This document shows positions 35,143 to 48,255 of a stretch of 64,000 bases of DNA, in pieces (position 1 is the stretch's first letter; every line of letters begins with the position of its first letter). The DNA is from Microplitis mediator (taxonomy: Eukaryota; Arthropoda; Insecta; Hymenoptera; Braconidae): NCBI RefSeq assembly GCF_029852145.1, contig NC_079976.1:11134104-11198103 (forward strand). Direction: 5' to 3'. Position numbers and translations under genes: made by a program. The notes beneath the pieces are model-generated. The model was not told the origin of the DNA, ran no database searches, and was given only the letters and a program-made list of their open reading frames with translations.

Positions 35143-36440
35143 CAGATTCGATAAACAATATGAGGTCCACCTGTATAGAAAATAGAATTTCCTATAAAAA
35201 ATATGCTTAATAATTTTCACATAAATTTTAACGTTAGGGAGTAAAAGTGAATTCATGGAAAAAAAAAAAATATAGATTTTCCAAACGGACGAAATAAGTT
35301 TTTTTATTTTTTTCAATTATTTACTTATTTTAATTCAAAATTAAATAGCAATGAATTTCCACAAGATCGAACACGATAAAACAATTTATTTAAACGCATG
35401 TATTCAATTATTAATACATTTATTAATAAATTTTTGTTGGTTTTTTTTTTTTTTTTTTTATTAAATTTTTTTTTTTTTGAGCAAAAATTCTATTGATGAA
35501 AAATCAGAGCACTGATCTGTGAACAACTGCCGGGACGTTAAATGCTTTCACCACATATGTGTACTACACATATATATATATATAAATATAATTGTAGACG
35601 AATCGATTGAATGAAATAGACATGAGCATTCATCCATTGTATAATTTATCGCTTATTTATTGTTATTATTATTATCATTATTATTTTATTAATTAAATTA
35701 GGTCATTAATTATTAATAGTAAATTTTTATTTATGGGTATCATGAAAATGAGTTTTATGAGGACATTCTTCATATTTTTTTTTTATATAAAGAGGAAAAT
35801 CAGGAAAAATAAGATTACAGGAGAAATAGGATTAAAATTACGAATTTTTGTTCAAATAGTAATTTGATTCTACACGGAAAAAAATGAACTATATGAATCG
35901 AGAACGACAAGTAGTATAATGATAAAGTGATCAGTAAATAGTATCATTCTAAATAGTAATTTTTTCATTTATGATTAAAACGTGAATAATTACAGGATAA
36001 GTATGAAAATTTATTGTCTATGCAAGAAAAATTACTATTTGAACTTTAACAATCGTAACTGATATTTAGAAAATTGACGACACGCATTATAAAATTTATT
36101 ATTTGGAATGTTCAAATTCCCCATATTGACACCCGGGTTCCGAGTTATAATTTCAAATCCGAAAAAAATTAATTTTTTCATTTTGGTAATGATTACACAA
36201 ATTAAGGAACAAAACTTGTTCCTTGAATTGTTTTGTGAATCTTTGAGCAATCGGCCCGGACAAACGGTTCAATGGATCAATCTGAAAACTTCCAGGGTTT
36301 TTGGGGGTACATTAAGCTGTAAAATCACCTGGCAACATTAACCTTTCCATCAATATTTGCAAAGTAGCGATGAGTTGACTAAAAAACCAGAAAATGACTA
36401 TTTTTTGTGGGTTTTTCAAATTGATATTAAGGATAAAAAT
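35143..36440. other. Unassigned AT-rich DNA
   Basis: Long T runs at about 35440-35480, a solitary CACGGAAAAAAAT end near 35872 with AGTAATTTTT motifs (left arm of another array element), and a TATATA tract near 35570. No supported gene. Confidence 0.35.
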
Positions 36441-37230
36441 CGGTCTGTCAGTTGACCCTGCGGGCCAGCCCCAAAACTTCCCGCTGTTTTCGAGCTCGTT
36501 GAGCTCGAAAACATTATTGTGAATACATTTTCGAGCTCGCAAGTACTTTTGTATGCCATTGTTTTGTAAAAAACCATTTTTTAGCATTTCTTTCTCCCAC
36601 GATATCTCGCGAACGAATTAACCAATTTTGATGGTTGAGGCGGCAATCGACGTGTTTTATCAAGTTCTAAAGCTGATCAAATTTTAAAATCGATTTATCG
36701 AGTCGTTTTTGAGAAATTTCGAAAAAACCAAAAAAAAAATTTTTTTTGAATTCTTTCGTCAACGGTTTCTCTTGAACGAATGAACCGATTTTGATGGTTG
36801 AGGTGGCATTCGACGCGGCTTATAGAGTTTTAGAGCTGATTAGATTTTGGAATAAATCCATCAAGCAAATTAAAAGTTATCCAAATAAAACATTTTCGAA
36901 AAAATTTTATTTTTGAAATATCTCTAAACGCACCCTACCGATTAAGTTCAAATTTTTACGGCTTCAAGACATTAACAAGCCGCGTCGAATGACACCTCAA
37001 CGATCAAAATCGGTTCATCCGTTCAAGAGTTATGAATATTTACATACATACATACGTACGTACGTACGTACACACATACATACACTCGGACATCATCGTG
37101 AAATTAGTCAGGATAGCTTCCTAGGACCTCGAAACGTCGACATCTGATGGAAATTCGATTTTCGTAAATCGGACCGAAACCAATAACTTCCCGAATTTTT
37201 GAAAATTTACAATTTTCTTAGCGGGAAGTT
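36441..37230. repeat. Family A repeat, copy 8, near full length
   Basis: It runs from GTCTGTCAGTTGACCCTGCGG to ttcttagcgggaagttaaa. The ends share AACTTCCCGCT/AGCGGGAAGTT in opposite orientation, which may be short TIRs. Inside are tttcgagctc, CATA/CGTA microsatellite and all family landmarks, so it is the best reference copy here. Confidence 0.85.
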
Positions 37231-37853
37231 AAAAAACATTTTTTTTTTTTAAATCGAAAATGGAGTTTGTAGGGAATTTATTAAAGTTTCTCTAACTGCC
37301 CTTTAAATTACTGTGCGACCATTAGTTGCTGAGATATCGATAATCAAAGACAAAAGGAACCTTTTGTCTTTGAAGGCTGATGTCTTAGCAGCAAATTGTC
37401 GTACAGAGAAACAAAAAAAAGCAAATTGTACCTGAATAAATTTCCTAAACGAGCCATGAATTGGTTTTTTCAAAAAAAAATTTTCTCGGCCCTGTAGACC
37501 TAAAAAACAACCCTAAAAAATTTGGAAAAATTTTGTCTCGACCTATTTCTTATGATTCCGCAAAAACTGTGGCTCAGAAAATTATTTTGCTGGAAGATCT
37601 TCAAACTAGAGATTTTAAGCTTCAATTTCCTTTATTGTTTTTTTTGATACGATCAGGGCCGGATTTGAATTTAATGCCGCCCCTGGGCACCGGAAAAAAA
37701 TCCGCCCCAATACTGGAATTTTACTTAAACTTATAGTCCATAAATTTAATTTTTCAAAAATTTGCCGCCCCGGGCACTTGCCCCGACTGCCCCTAATGTA
37801 AATTCACCACTGGATACGATCATTTTTCACGGAAATACAGCCTTCCAACAATC
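37231..37853. other. Unassigned DNA
   Basis: It contains short inverted repeats (tcaaagacaaaaggaa / ccttttgtctttga) and CCGCCCC-type stretches near 37675-37790. The 91-residue frame at 37461 has no domain. Confidence 0.35.
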
Positions 37854-39129
37854 ACTAAAAAATTTATAGAATTGTTATATATAATCATATAAAATTATAT
37901 ATAATTATATATAACTCGATTATATATAGTTATATATGAAAAATGGCCAAATATAACCATTAGGGTGCTTCATTTCGGAGCCAGATTTTTTTTTTTTCAA
38001 GTGCATGTGGAAAAAACTATAGTTCAACACAAAAAAAAAATTTTCGCGCATGGAAAAAAATTCTATGTCGATTACAGACCTAGCTCATTGAAAAATTCGA
38101 TTTTCCCATTTAAATAACATGGGAAAATTTTTTTTTTTAGCTTTAAGTATTTTTAACCTCATTAACAAATCGATATATCAAATCGACTAATACATATTTT
38201 TCTAGGAAATTGAACGCTCTACAACAAAGGTCTCTTATCATTTTTCGATAAATTCATCTGTTTCAAAGTTATTAGAGCTCGAAGTAAAAGTAAAGTAAAG
38301 TTGGAGATCGTTTTACTTTTCCGGTGAAACTATCAGACTTATCACAAAATGTTATAGAATCTTGTTTGTTGCCAATTTTATTCTCTACAAATTATTATCA
38401 GTAAAGTTTTTTCAAATTTCGCATTGTTTTCTAGTTATTTTCATTTTAATTTCAAGCTCTTAAAAAAGTGGTTCTGATCGATTTCAAGAGCTCGACATTG
38501 AAATGAAAATAACTAGAAAAAAATGCGGAATTTGAAAAAACTTTACTGACAATAATTTGTAGAGAATAAAGTCGTCAACGAAAAAGACCTCATGCAATTT
38601 TGTGATAAGTCTGATAGTTTCACCGGAAAAGTAAAAAGGTCTCCAACTTTACTTCGAGCTCTAATGACTTTTGAATAGATGGATTAATCGAAAAATGATA
38701 AGAAACCTTTTTTGTAGAGCGTTCAATTTCCTACAAAAATATGTACTAGTCTATTTGATCGATTGATTTGTTAACGAGGTTAAAAATACTTAAAGCTAAA
38801 AAAAAAAATTTTCCCATGTTATTTAAATGGGAAAATCGATTTTTTCAATGAGCTAGGTCTGTAATCGACATAGAATTTTTTTCCAGGCGCGAAAATTTTT
38901 TTTTTTGTGTTGAACTATGGTTTTTTCCACATGCACTTGGAAAAAAAAACCTGGCTCCGAAATGAAGCACCCTAATAACCATATATAATTATATATAATT
39001 ATATATAATTCTTATGCTCATAGATGATTCTATATAATAAAATTTGGCCATTTTTTAGATATAATTACATATTATCGAGTTATATATAATTATATATAAT
39101 TTTATATGATTATATATAAAAAATTTCTC
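37854..39129. mobile_element. AT-rich foldback interrupted by another foldback
   Basis: The flanks (37858-37959 and 38982-39129) are mirror copies, rich in TATATAATTATATA with AAAAATGGCCAAAT. The inner element (37960-38975) entered near the axis. Confidence 0.65.
37960..38975. mobile_element. 1.0-kb foldback element, TTAGGGTG ends
   Basis: TTAGGGTGCTTCATTTCGG is mirrored at the right end. Complementarity runs through both arms (…gaaactatcagactta… / …aagtctgatagtttc…), so almost the whole element is one hairpin. A 6-bp TAACCA duplication flanks it (37954-37959, 38976-38981). No open frame. Confidence 0.85.
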
Positions 39130-40561
39130 ACGGGTCAAGGTTGAAGTTGAGTCAAAACGACTTCAATAACCTGAATAACTTTTGTAGGCGTGAATTTAGC
39201 AACAAATGTTAAGAGACCTTTTTTGTAGAGCATTAAATTTCTTTCAAGAATATGTATCTTGACTAAAAAAAATTTTACTATTTCTAGTAGTTACAAAAAT
39301 CTAAAATAGAAACAAAGAATTTAAAAACAAATCAATGTCTACACAGTTACAAGGAAACGGCTCGTTTTACGTCAATTCACTAAGAGAGGTTTCTTCGTAG
39401 GGAATTCAATAACAGAGAGAATATCGAAAATTTTGCTGCCAAATGACACAATCTGATATATATCATATATTTTGTTTCCAATCAAATTTTGAACTCTTTA
39501 TAAAAACGGAAAAAAAATATATTGAATTATTTTTGTGGAGCCTATTTTTGTATAAGATATTTGGTTATTAATTTATATACAACTATTTATCGTAAAAATA
39601 TATCAAAGACAAATAAAAATAACAAAAATTTATACACATGTTTATTTATATTTTATTATCTTCAAATTTAAACGTATTTCTCCTATGTTGAGCGTCAGAC
39701 AGTCTACATGACTTTAGAGAGAAATCTTTACTTTATAACCGTATTTCCACAACATTTACTACAGCTAATGGATACCAGTAAGTATTCGCAGTTGAGATTA
39801 TTTAGCCAAACCAAACTAAATTCAATGAAAACAAACGACCGAGTGAAAATTCACTTCGAAGCTCTGTAAAATCTGGTTTATGCTAAAATTCCATCGTAAA
39901 CAATCCATTTCCGATGTACTATGATGTCAATCTCTTGACGAAAAAAATTTTGTGCTCTTACAAATATATTTACAAGAGCTGTTTTTACTCAAATAAATAT
40001 TTACATTTTATTTAAAAACTGTCAACTTTTGAGTAAACGATTCTAACTTTTTTTGTGGGAATTTTAATTTTCTATAAAATTGCTGTTACCTTTATAGGAA
40101 AAAGCTATAGGCCCAAGCGTGGCCGAGGCTTGGCGCAACGCTGTTAAAAAAGTTTCGAAATTTCAATCGATTTAATATCCAATTGTACTTGAAAATTCAT
40201 ATCCTTTCATCATAATTCACATTAATAAAAATTCTTTGTAAAATTAAAAAAATCTTTTGAAAATCCTGGATTGTTATGAAAAATTTAGAAGATTTCGATA
40301 AAAAACGTTTAGATCCAACCTGATATATCTTGATCTCGTTACATCTGTTTATATCTAAATACGTCTAAATATTTGATCTTGCTAGATATAAGCATATATA
40401 ATTATATCTACTCAGATCTAATCATATATAAGCAGATATAGAGATGTATTAAGATTGATATCCAAGTAGATATACGCATATCCAAGCATATATAAGTATA
40501 TCCGCTCAGATCCAACTATATATAAGCAGATATAAAAATTGATATCCATGCAGATATGCTT
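39130..40561. other. Unassigned; includes an AGATATA-type motif array
   Basis: 40310-40560 repeats TATATAAGCAGATATA, GATCTAAT and GATATCCA in both orientations, like the arms of eta. Gamma copy 1 sits at its right edge. The rest (39130-40300) is AT-rich with nothing recognised. Confidence 0.4.
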
Positions 40562-41251
40562 CCCGGGTAGGAAGGGACCATTGGCCAAGGCTCGGACCAG
40601 GCATTGGCCAGTCGTCATGCCAGAGTCTCGAGCCTTGGTTAAGCCTTGGCTGAACTATTGGGTGAGCATTGGTCTAAGCCTTGGATGATGTCCATGTCTC
40701 AAGCCTTGGGGAACAAAATATCAAGCCTCGGCCGAAACTTGGGAAACAAAAAATCAAGCCTCGGCCAAACCTCGGGAAGCAAAAAATTTGAGGCTCACCC
40801 AATGCTCGATCTAAAATATTATTATTTAAATTATTAAATATAGTTAAAAAAAAGTTTGATCACACTTTTATCGACATTACATTGGAGTGTAATTAACTAA
40901 TTACTGAAATAACGAATAAAATTATTTGGAGGCTACCGGGGTTCGAACTGAGATCCTTCTGATTACTAGGCCGGGACGCTATCCACTGTGCTAAATCTGA
41001 TGTTCAGATAATCATGATTTTTTTGCTTGTTAATTATTTAAATACAATTTAATTCAGAAATATTAGATCGTAAAGATGAGGTGAAATGTAGTTTTATTTA
41101 ATGAACTTAGAATTGTCTGATGAGTAATGACATATATTTATTAATTTGTAATTTTTTGATTTGATATAAATGCATAAATTAAGAGTAAGATCCTTACGAA
41201 CGATCGATACGAACCTTGGCAGCTGACCATTGGCCAATGTCTCAGCCTGGG
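40562..41251. mobile_element. Element gamma, copy 1, with a tRNA-like core
   Basis: 690 bp, starting CCCGGGTAGG and ending CAGCCTGGG, with a TT duplication (40560-40561, 41252-41253). The arms carry AGCCTTGG, CATTGGCCAA and CCTCGGCC motifs. A tRNA-like core sits at 40929-41000. The segment from about 40645 to 41191 is repeated in reverse at 44661-45205. Confidence 0.75.
40929..41000 (-). other. tRNA-Thr-like Pol III core of gamma copy 1
   Basis: On the minus strand: A-box-like TTAGCACAGTGGATAGC, loop CTAGTAA (AGU, Thr-like) and B-box CAGTTCGAACCCC. The anticodon stem is degenerate. Copy 2 has CAGTTCAAACCCC. Confidence 0.65.
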
Positions 41252-41555
41252 TTATATTTTTATTCAATATTAAATTTAGCAACTTTACATGTATCTATAT
41301 AAATGTATATAGAGAAGACCAGAACATAACGGTCCAACGAGTATACGATTAATATCAAGAGTTGAAATTTTCTAAAAAGTAAAATTATTTGATCTACAAT
41401 AATTTTCATTTAATTAGTTATTCCCGCATGGAAAAGTCATATATTGTTAAAAGTATATAAAAAAAAAATATGGTGAATATGTGATAAATATATAGCGGCA
41501 AAAATATCTATATTGAAAAATATATGTTTTTTACATATATTGAATTATATATTGA

Positions 41556-42573
41556 GACAATGTGAATTGTCATCTTCTCCCTCAGCCTTGCGGTTCTCAT
41601 TTTTCCCCGTCTCGTTGCCGTCTGAAACCACCTAAAGCTAGTCATAGTGCCATGGTCACATGACTAGTTATCACCTCAACGCATGACCGTAAGGGGAAGT
41701 GGGGAGCGAGCCCAAAAACAGCCCTAAGACCCTATGGTGATTGAACTTCACTTCGATCCTGGATCAATTAGCAATAAGACGCATAATTTAATTTCACTGT
41801 CATATACTAGCAATTTATTTGCGACTTTGTTAATACGGATAACTACTTTGTAAATCGGGAAATTAACTTGTGTTATAGTTGTATAACTAGCAATCCTCTT
41901 GCGATATACTTTACTGTTCAAGTTTACTGATTATTATAAATAGAGTTAGTTCAATTAAATATTACTGTACGTCACCGGCGGTATACCCGCGATATAAAAT
42001 TATACTGTGCCACGAATCTGTCTACATTATATCCAGTGCTTGCGTTTTCTTGTAAGTAATTTTGATTATTATAATTGGCAATAAACTTGCAAAGTATTCT
42101 GATTAATTCCTTTTATTCCATCTATCACTGTTCATCCTACTTATTTCTTATTTTACTGGTAAGATTATTAAATAGTCTGATAAAATAAATATTAATTAAG
42201 TTACAACTAGTAATTTGACCATTAACAAGAATATTCTATAATTTTATAAGCCGTGAGGTAAGTTGATAAGTTTTCTCATACGTTGCCGAGTTTGAATAAG
42301 TGCGGGTCTTTGCTTTGCAAGAACCCCAGCCCACTGCTCTGTCCAAGTAAAATAAAATTTGTTAGAGGCCAGCCTAAGCCAGGGTTCAACCCGCGAATTC
42401 TGGTGGCTGCTGGTAAAAATCGCGAAGACGAAAAGCGATTTGTCTCAATATTTATCATAATATATTTACTTGTATATAATGTTTTGTATTTTTCTAAATA
42501 TATTATCTCATATAATGCTCAATATATTTTTATCATATATGGATAGTATATATATAATTTATAAGTATGATAT
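41556..42573. other. LTR-like or unassigned middle of theta, part 1
   Basis: GC-richer than the arms (ctccctcagccttgcgg, ggggaagtggggagcgagc). A repeated 'aactagcaat(c/t)…cttgcga' phrase occurs at about 41805-41905. The frames at 42276 (minus) and 42283 (plus) oppose each other and lack domains. LTR leader DNA is possible but not shown. Confidence 0.3.
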
Positions 42574-42842
42574 TGTAGTGGTTGGTATCTTAAATTAATA
42601 TCACTTACACACTACAATGATAACACACTTATATTAGAAATAATAACACCACAATTAACAGCAGTAAAGAAAGCAAGAGCAATATATAGTTTATTGAGAT
42701 ACAATGTTTGCTGCTTAACTGTCAATATAAGACTGACTGACTTTAACCGCGTATCTATAAAACAAGAGAAGAAGGCATTTGTTTTCTAGCTATTCAAATA
42801 TTTAAAAGATCAGTTTCACATTCGTTACACTACCCCCTTCTC
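42574..42842 (-). mobile_element. 3' LTR and polypurine tract of a small LTR element
   Basis: On the minus strand the purine run GAGAAGGGGGTAG (42842-42830) is followed directly by TGTAACGAATG, and a short repeat of about 256 bp ends CCACTACA at 42574. Purine tract plus TG…CA is the 3' end of an LTR retrotransposon, copia-like by size. No pol sequence is recognisable upstream. Confidence 0.55.
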
Positions 42843-42959
42843 AATAAAATTATCGTCCCGATAAAATTTGTGTTGGAAGAATCGAACTTAATTGAAATTA
42901 AAACTATTTACAATCTTCGTTCGATTCCGCTATGGTCCCAACACACCCTATCTATCACC

Positions 42960-43955
42960 CTACAGGGAAAAAAACACCATAGTCCAAAAACAACCCTGTA
43001 GGCTAACGCAAAGATAATAAAAAAATAAAAAAAAATAGTCTATAGTTTAATTGAGCTAAGAATTGATAATAATAAAAAAAATAAAATATTCTGCTAAGAA
43101 GTTAATCGATACGCGTGACTCTATTTTCCTATTCAGCGAATCAAATAAATAAAATTAAAAATGTAACCCTCCTCTTGATTGAATGGACCTTCAATGGGAA
43201 TGGGATCAGGTACGGGATGGGAACAGGAACTCCTTCCTCTCCTCCTTGAAGGACTAGGAATGGACTCCTTCTTTCCTTCCCCAATGAAATTGGAAATATT
43301 ATCTGCACATAATAGAAAAAAACAAAACGAGTATTTCATCATTACATTCTATTATTTATCAGTTGTTCATTATAAACTTTTAGTGTGATCAATTTGTTAC
43401 TTTTTCGATCTTAAATGCTCAATGTTCTACCGCTCGGTCCATTCAGCTCATATGCCGATATGTTATCTCGAGCTAACACATCAATGATTACTGAATAATA
43501 CACGTTGCAACGAATTTCAATTTTTCCCCCTAAAAGTTCCTCGGAAACTCTCCAGGGCATCCACCTATCTCTCAGAAGTCGTGCACTACTTAAGAGAAAT
43601 GTTGACTATGCCAACTCCGGATGGATCCCAAAGCTCCAGTCAGGATACTGTTGACCAATGATAAGTCCTAAGAATTCAAACTTTTGATTTGAGCTGAGCT
43701 CACTTAAACCAAAAGAAATATCCAGTCTCTCATCAAAGGCCCAAGAATCCCGGGAACCCCTTACAACGACTAATCGTTCAGGGTCCTCAGACGGACTTCC
43801 CTCAAGCTAATAACCGAACTTAGAACATTCCAGTCCTTATAGAATCCCGGGAATCCCTCGAACAACATTACCACCGAGATCGTTCAGAGCCCTCAGCCAG
43901 ACTTCTTTCAGAATCTCGGGAACTCTTCAACAACGTCTACAGTGTGGTTATCAAT
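42960..43955. mobile_element. Motif-array element iota with an A-box-like core
   Basis: The left part (43165-43280) repeats GGAACTCCTTC and AAGGACTAGGAATGG. The right part (43740-43950) repeats AGAATCCCGGGAA and TCGTTCAGAG(T/C)CCTCAG three times. Near the centre (43405-43470, minus) TGGACCGAGCGGTAGAAC resembles a tRNA A-box, without a clear B-box. Ends not resolved. Confidence 0.45.
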
Positions 43956-44660
43956 AAACTTGATATATATATCCATATATTTTGACTCCTATAATTCGTG
44001 GTATATGGTCTCTATATAATTGATTATATATGAAAGAATTTATATGATTAAATATATGGTTTGCGGTATATTGGAATTATATTTTTCCAGTATATTAAAA
44101 TTTATATCTTTCGCAATATATTGAAATTTTATTTTTTCAATATATTTTTTCAATTTCTACACAATTCCACAAAAAAGAGTCAAATTTATTATTTTTTCTC
44201 CTTCTTTTCATTGATCTTATTATTACTGGCAATAACCTAAGGAAAGTAAAAAAAGTGCCATATATTTTAAAATATATTGGAAACCATATATTTTGCAATA
44301 TATTGGAAAACATATATAAAAAATATAAAAAATACTATATATTAATTAATATACTACTTTCAATATAATATATCAATATAAAAAAGATATATTACAATAT
44401 ATATGTAAAACATACATAAAAAGTCATAGATTGATAAATCCATTGATAATATATTCTAGCAATATATTGTTTTTCAATATATTAATACGGCAAAAATGTA
44501 AATATTATTTTATGTATTGTACAATATATCACATTATAATATTCATATATTCTATCATATATGTTTTCACATATAAAGTTTTTGCATGCGGGTTGCTATG
44601 TACAAAACTTTAGTTAACATAAATGTTAAAGTTCAATAAATAATATAGTAGTGCTACTTG

Positions 44661-45205
44661 ATCTTACTCTTAATTTATGCATTTATATCAAATCAAAAAA
44701 TTACAAATTAATAAATATATGTCATTACTCATCAGACAGTTCTAAGTTCATTAAATAAAACTACATTTCACCTCATCTTTACGATCTAATATTTCTGAAT
44801 TAAATTGTATTTAAATAATTAACAAGCAAAAAAATCATGATTATCTGACCATCAGATTTAGCACAGTGGATAGCGTCCCGGCCTAGTAATCAGAAGGATC
44901 TCAGTTCAAACCCCGGTAGCCTCCAAATAATTTTATTCGTTATTTCAGTAATTAGTTAATTACACTCCAATGTAATGTCGATAAAAATGTGATCAAACTT
45001 TTTTTTAACTATATTTAATAATTTAAATAATAATATTTTAGATCGAGCATTGGGTGAGCCTCAAATTTTTTGCTTCCCGAGGTTTAGCCGAGGCTTGATT
45101 TTTTGTTTCCCAAGTTTCGGCCGAGGCTTGATATTTTGTTCCCCAAGGCTTGAGACATGGACATCATCCAAGGCTTAGACCAATGCTCACCCAATGGTTC
45201 AGCCA
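44661..45205. mobile_element. Element gamma, copy 2, inverted and truncated
   Basis: About 545 bp nearly identical, in reverse, to 40645-41191, including the tRNA-like core at 44855-44923. Both ends are missing. The arms frame the theta composite. Confidence 0.85.
44855..44923 (+). other. tRNA-Thr-like Pol III core of gamma copy 2
   Basis: Same layout as copy 1: A-box-like TTAGCACAGTGGATAGC, CTAGTAA loop and B-box CAGTTCAAACCCC. Not a functional tRNA because the stems are eroded. Confidence 0.65.
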
Positions 45206-46728
45206 TAGGCAAAGAAATTTTTACATTTTAATTTCACCACTTTCCATTAATTCATTTTAAAGTTCGTCTGCATGAGGAAAGGTATGTTATTACTTTTATT
45301 TTTCGTGAAACAATTTTTTTTTTTCCTTTGATTTTCTGTTTAGGCCATGAAATCTACATAAATGACCATCGGTACTCTAGTGATAATAATAACTATCTTT
45401 TATTTCAACAATTTTATAGTCAAAAAATGTAAAAATGAAAATAGAATTTAAAATATTATAGAATTGATAACAAACACAAGTTTACCGTTAAATAACTTTT
45501 GAAGAAATTATTTTATCGAAAATTCATGTAAGAACTTTTTTGTAGAGCGTCCAATTTTCTATCAGAATATGCTTCGATCAAATTTTTACTCTCATTTGTT
45601 TTTGAGAAAAAAAATTAAAAGTCAGAAGTCTAAAAATCCCATGTTATTTAAATGGAAAATATGAAATGATTCCGGCACGGTTTAATGTGAAAATTAAGAG
45701 CCTGTTTGTGTTGGACATTTTTTTTTAGGTCATAGTCTAAAGATTCACGGGGCGATCAGTAAATAAAAATCGATTTGGGAAATAACGAACACCCTAGTAG
45801 TACATAGACATCTGACCGGGTAGTATCTCAGATTTTGTTATCTGCTGATGTGTGTACACCATGAATACATCTGCCGCAATCAATATAAGATTTTAAGACT
45901 ATAATAAGTGAAATATATTAATGGCAGATCTGGTCAATTACTTTCAAAAAATTTTTTTTTTTGGAATTTTCAAAAGTGTCTGCCACAATGTTAAACGCGC
46001 GATAATGGTTTGCCATTATTATGTTCCGTTTATAATAATAATATATTTTGAAATTTCAAAATGGCAGACGTGGTCAAATGCATTCAAAATCAGCCAAAAA
46101 TCGATACCTGACTTATCTGCGCACTCGAAAAATAACAAATATTATCAGATTTTTTTTTCCGTGCATTTTATCTCTTGTACTTCATCTCCAATTTTTCTTC
46201 AAAGGCCTTAGTAAAAAAAATTTGATCACTTTCATTGTCCCATGAGGTTCATTTTGAATTTACATCTACCTCATCATCATCACAAACACAATATAAATAC
46301 GAAAAGTATAACTTTATTGATTACTTAAAATTCTATAGAAATGCTCCGTGTAACTGTTAGTATAAATGCCGTTAACTATTACAAAATTTCGTTAGATTTA
46401 AAAAAAAAACTTTTTTTTTCGTTCATTTAACTTTTACAAAAATTAATTTACTTTTATTGCATACGTTATAAAATGTTACCAAATTTTTTTTTACCATTTT
46501 TTATTACGTTAAATTTATGATGTCCTGTACAAAGGATAAAATGAGATTGAATATCAAAAAGGATTCAATTTTATTTACTGTGAAATTTTTTTTATCTATT
46601 GTCAAAGGGTCAGTATCATGTTTAAATGAAAATATATATATATTCGTAAAGAACATATTTTTTATCAGACGTTATTAATATTTAATCTGGGATTTGTCAT
46701 ATTTGTTTAATAAATGTCACTTTTAGTT
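45206..46728. other. Unassigned AT-rich DNA
   Basis: 45480-45800 resembles one arm of a foldback (ttttttgtagagcgtccaattt) ending ACACCCTAG. 45920-46210 has two similar 'ggcagatctggtcaa/ggcagacgtggtcaa' phrases. The frames here are low complexity. Confidence 0.35.
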
Positions 46729-46729
46729 A

Positions 46730-46778
<49 letters not shown>
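46729..46778. repeat. (TA)n microsatellite
   Basis: About 48 bp of pure TA. Confidence 0.95.
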
Positions 46779-46779
<1 letters not shown>

Positions 46780-47509
46780 CAGGATTAGAGTACAGTATAT
46801 ATTATTGGATATGTGTAGTTATCGCCGAATAGTTGACATATGAGTAGGGAAAAGGATGAGAAAAAATAAATAAACGGCGAAGTAAAAAAGAAAAAAAAAA
46901 TAAATAAATAAATCGTGGTAGGTGACGATGAGTGTAGTGAGTGGAATGAAAAAGCATCAATGAATGGTCGAGTAAATGTTGAGCCGGATGAAATTGAAAA
47001 GGAAGAAAAAGAGAAGAAATGATATAGAATGAAAAAGAATAGAAAAAAAAAGTTAAGGGTGAGTAAAGTAGAAGAGCGATATGATATGAATCGGAAAATA
47101 CATCGGCTATTCCAGTCATACTGTGTCCCAAGTATATAGATATGTATAGACATATAAGATAAAACTTTTCGTGACTAGATGATAGAGGAAGAAGAAAAGT
47201 ACATACCAATAATTATGCAGAGAATATAACGTGATCAGTATGTTCACGGCATAATAAGTACGATCTTGAAACATCGTGTTATAAATCGGGACTGAAGTTA
47301 AAAAATATTTTATCGAGTTATTAGAGATTCGGAACTTCGGTTATTGAGATTTCAGTACGTGATTTTGAAAATTTTAATTTTTTTAGAGATATTGTCAATC
47401 AATCTAATTTTTGTTGAGATTCAATTAGAAAGAGAAAATTTGTGATCAAATAATGTCATAAATTTCATAAATAAATTTTAGTTACGGTATTTAGATACAC
47501 TTTAAACAA
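46779..47509. other. Purine-rich unassigned DNA
   Basis: The segment 46850-47060 is A/G-rich, so its minus strand reads as Phe/Ser-rich frames. A short plus-strand acidic frame (about 46918-47021, ending KEEKEKK) could be an exon remnant but has no support. Confidence 0.3.
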
Positions 47510-47624
47510 CCCTGTGGAAAAGGTCTTATAAAATCTTATAAAAAAAATTGGCTATGAGAAAACGATCAGTATTTGTCCACGAAAAATCTCGAAAATTCTG
47601 ATACAATTATTTTCTCATAGATGG

Positions 47625-48196
47625 CCCGATGAAAAAAGATTTTGTTTAATTATATATGGTCATCCATAATTGTCTATATATGATCAGATCCAAAAATTGG
47701 CCAGGTCTGATCATACATAACTTGATCTGTTTATACATGATCATATATGATAAGTAGTTTAATTAGAACTAATTGTCTTCATCAAAATAAATGTCGGTTA
47801 AAATTAAATAAAAGAAAAAAAAAAATTATTAACCATTGACTATGATTTTACTACGAGGTCACCCGTCCAATTAATGTCCCACGTCGATGCTGTTTAACTT
47901 TGGTTATCGATGGTTTGTAGTCTGATCCTCTAGTCTGTTATACACTTACAATTAAGAAACGTTTTTGGCATTACTTAACTCAAATAATCAAATTGATACA
48001 TCCTACGTAGATAATGCACCTAATGATGAATTTATCTATAAACTTATAAATATTCGTATATCAATCGATATCGATTTATACTTTTAAATTGCCGCCGAAA
48101 CCTTTGAATATTTTTTAAGTATTGGGGATTTAAGTTTGATTGATAGTTGACAGAATAAAAATTTAATAACATTTAAATTAAAAAATTGTCATATTA

Positions 48197-48255
<59 letters not shown>

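Larger units (their letters stand above)
41423..44592. mobile_element. Element theta: CCCGCATG-ended composite
   Basis: The termini CCCGCATGGAAAA and TTTTTGCATGCGGG are flanked by TT (41421-41422, 44593-44594). The arms (41423-41555 and 43960-44592) are arrays of ATATATTG/CAATATAT. The 2.4-kb middle holds LTR-like DNA, a short LTR and another motif array, so it is nested or has captured other sequence. Confidence 0.6.

Noticed and set aside
36108..36587. Overlapping frames near the start of family A copy 8
   Set aside because: No domain; they span the repeat boundary and exist on both strands.
46785..47209. Phe/Ser-rich minus-strand frames as membrane proteins
   Set aside because: Explained by a purine-rich plus strand; there is no start context, domain or repeat of the frame elsewhere.
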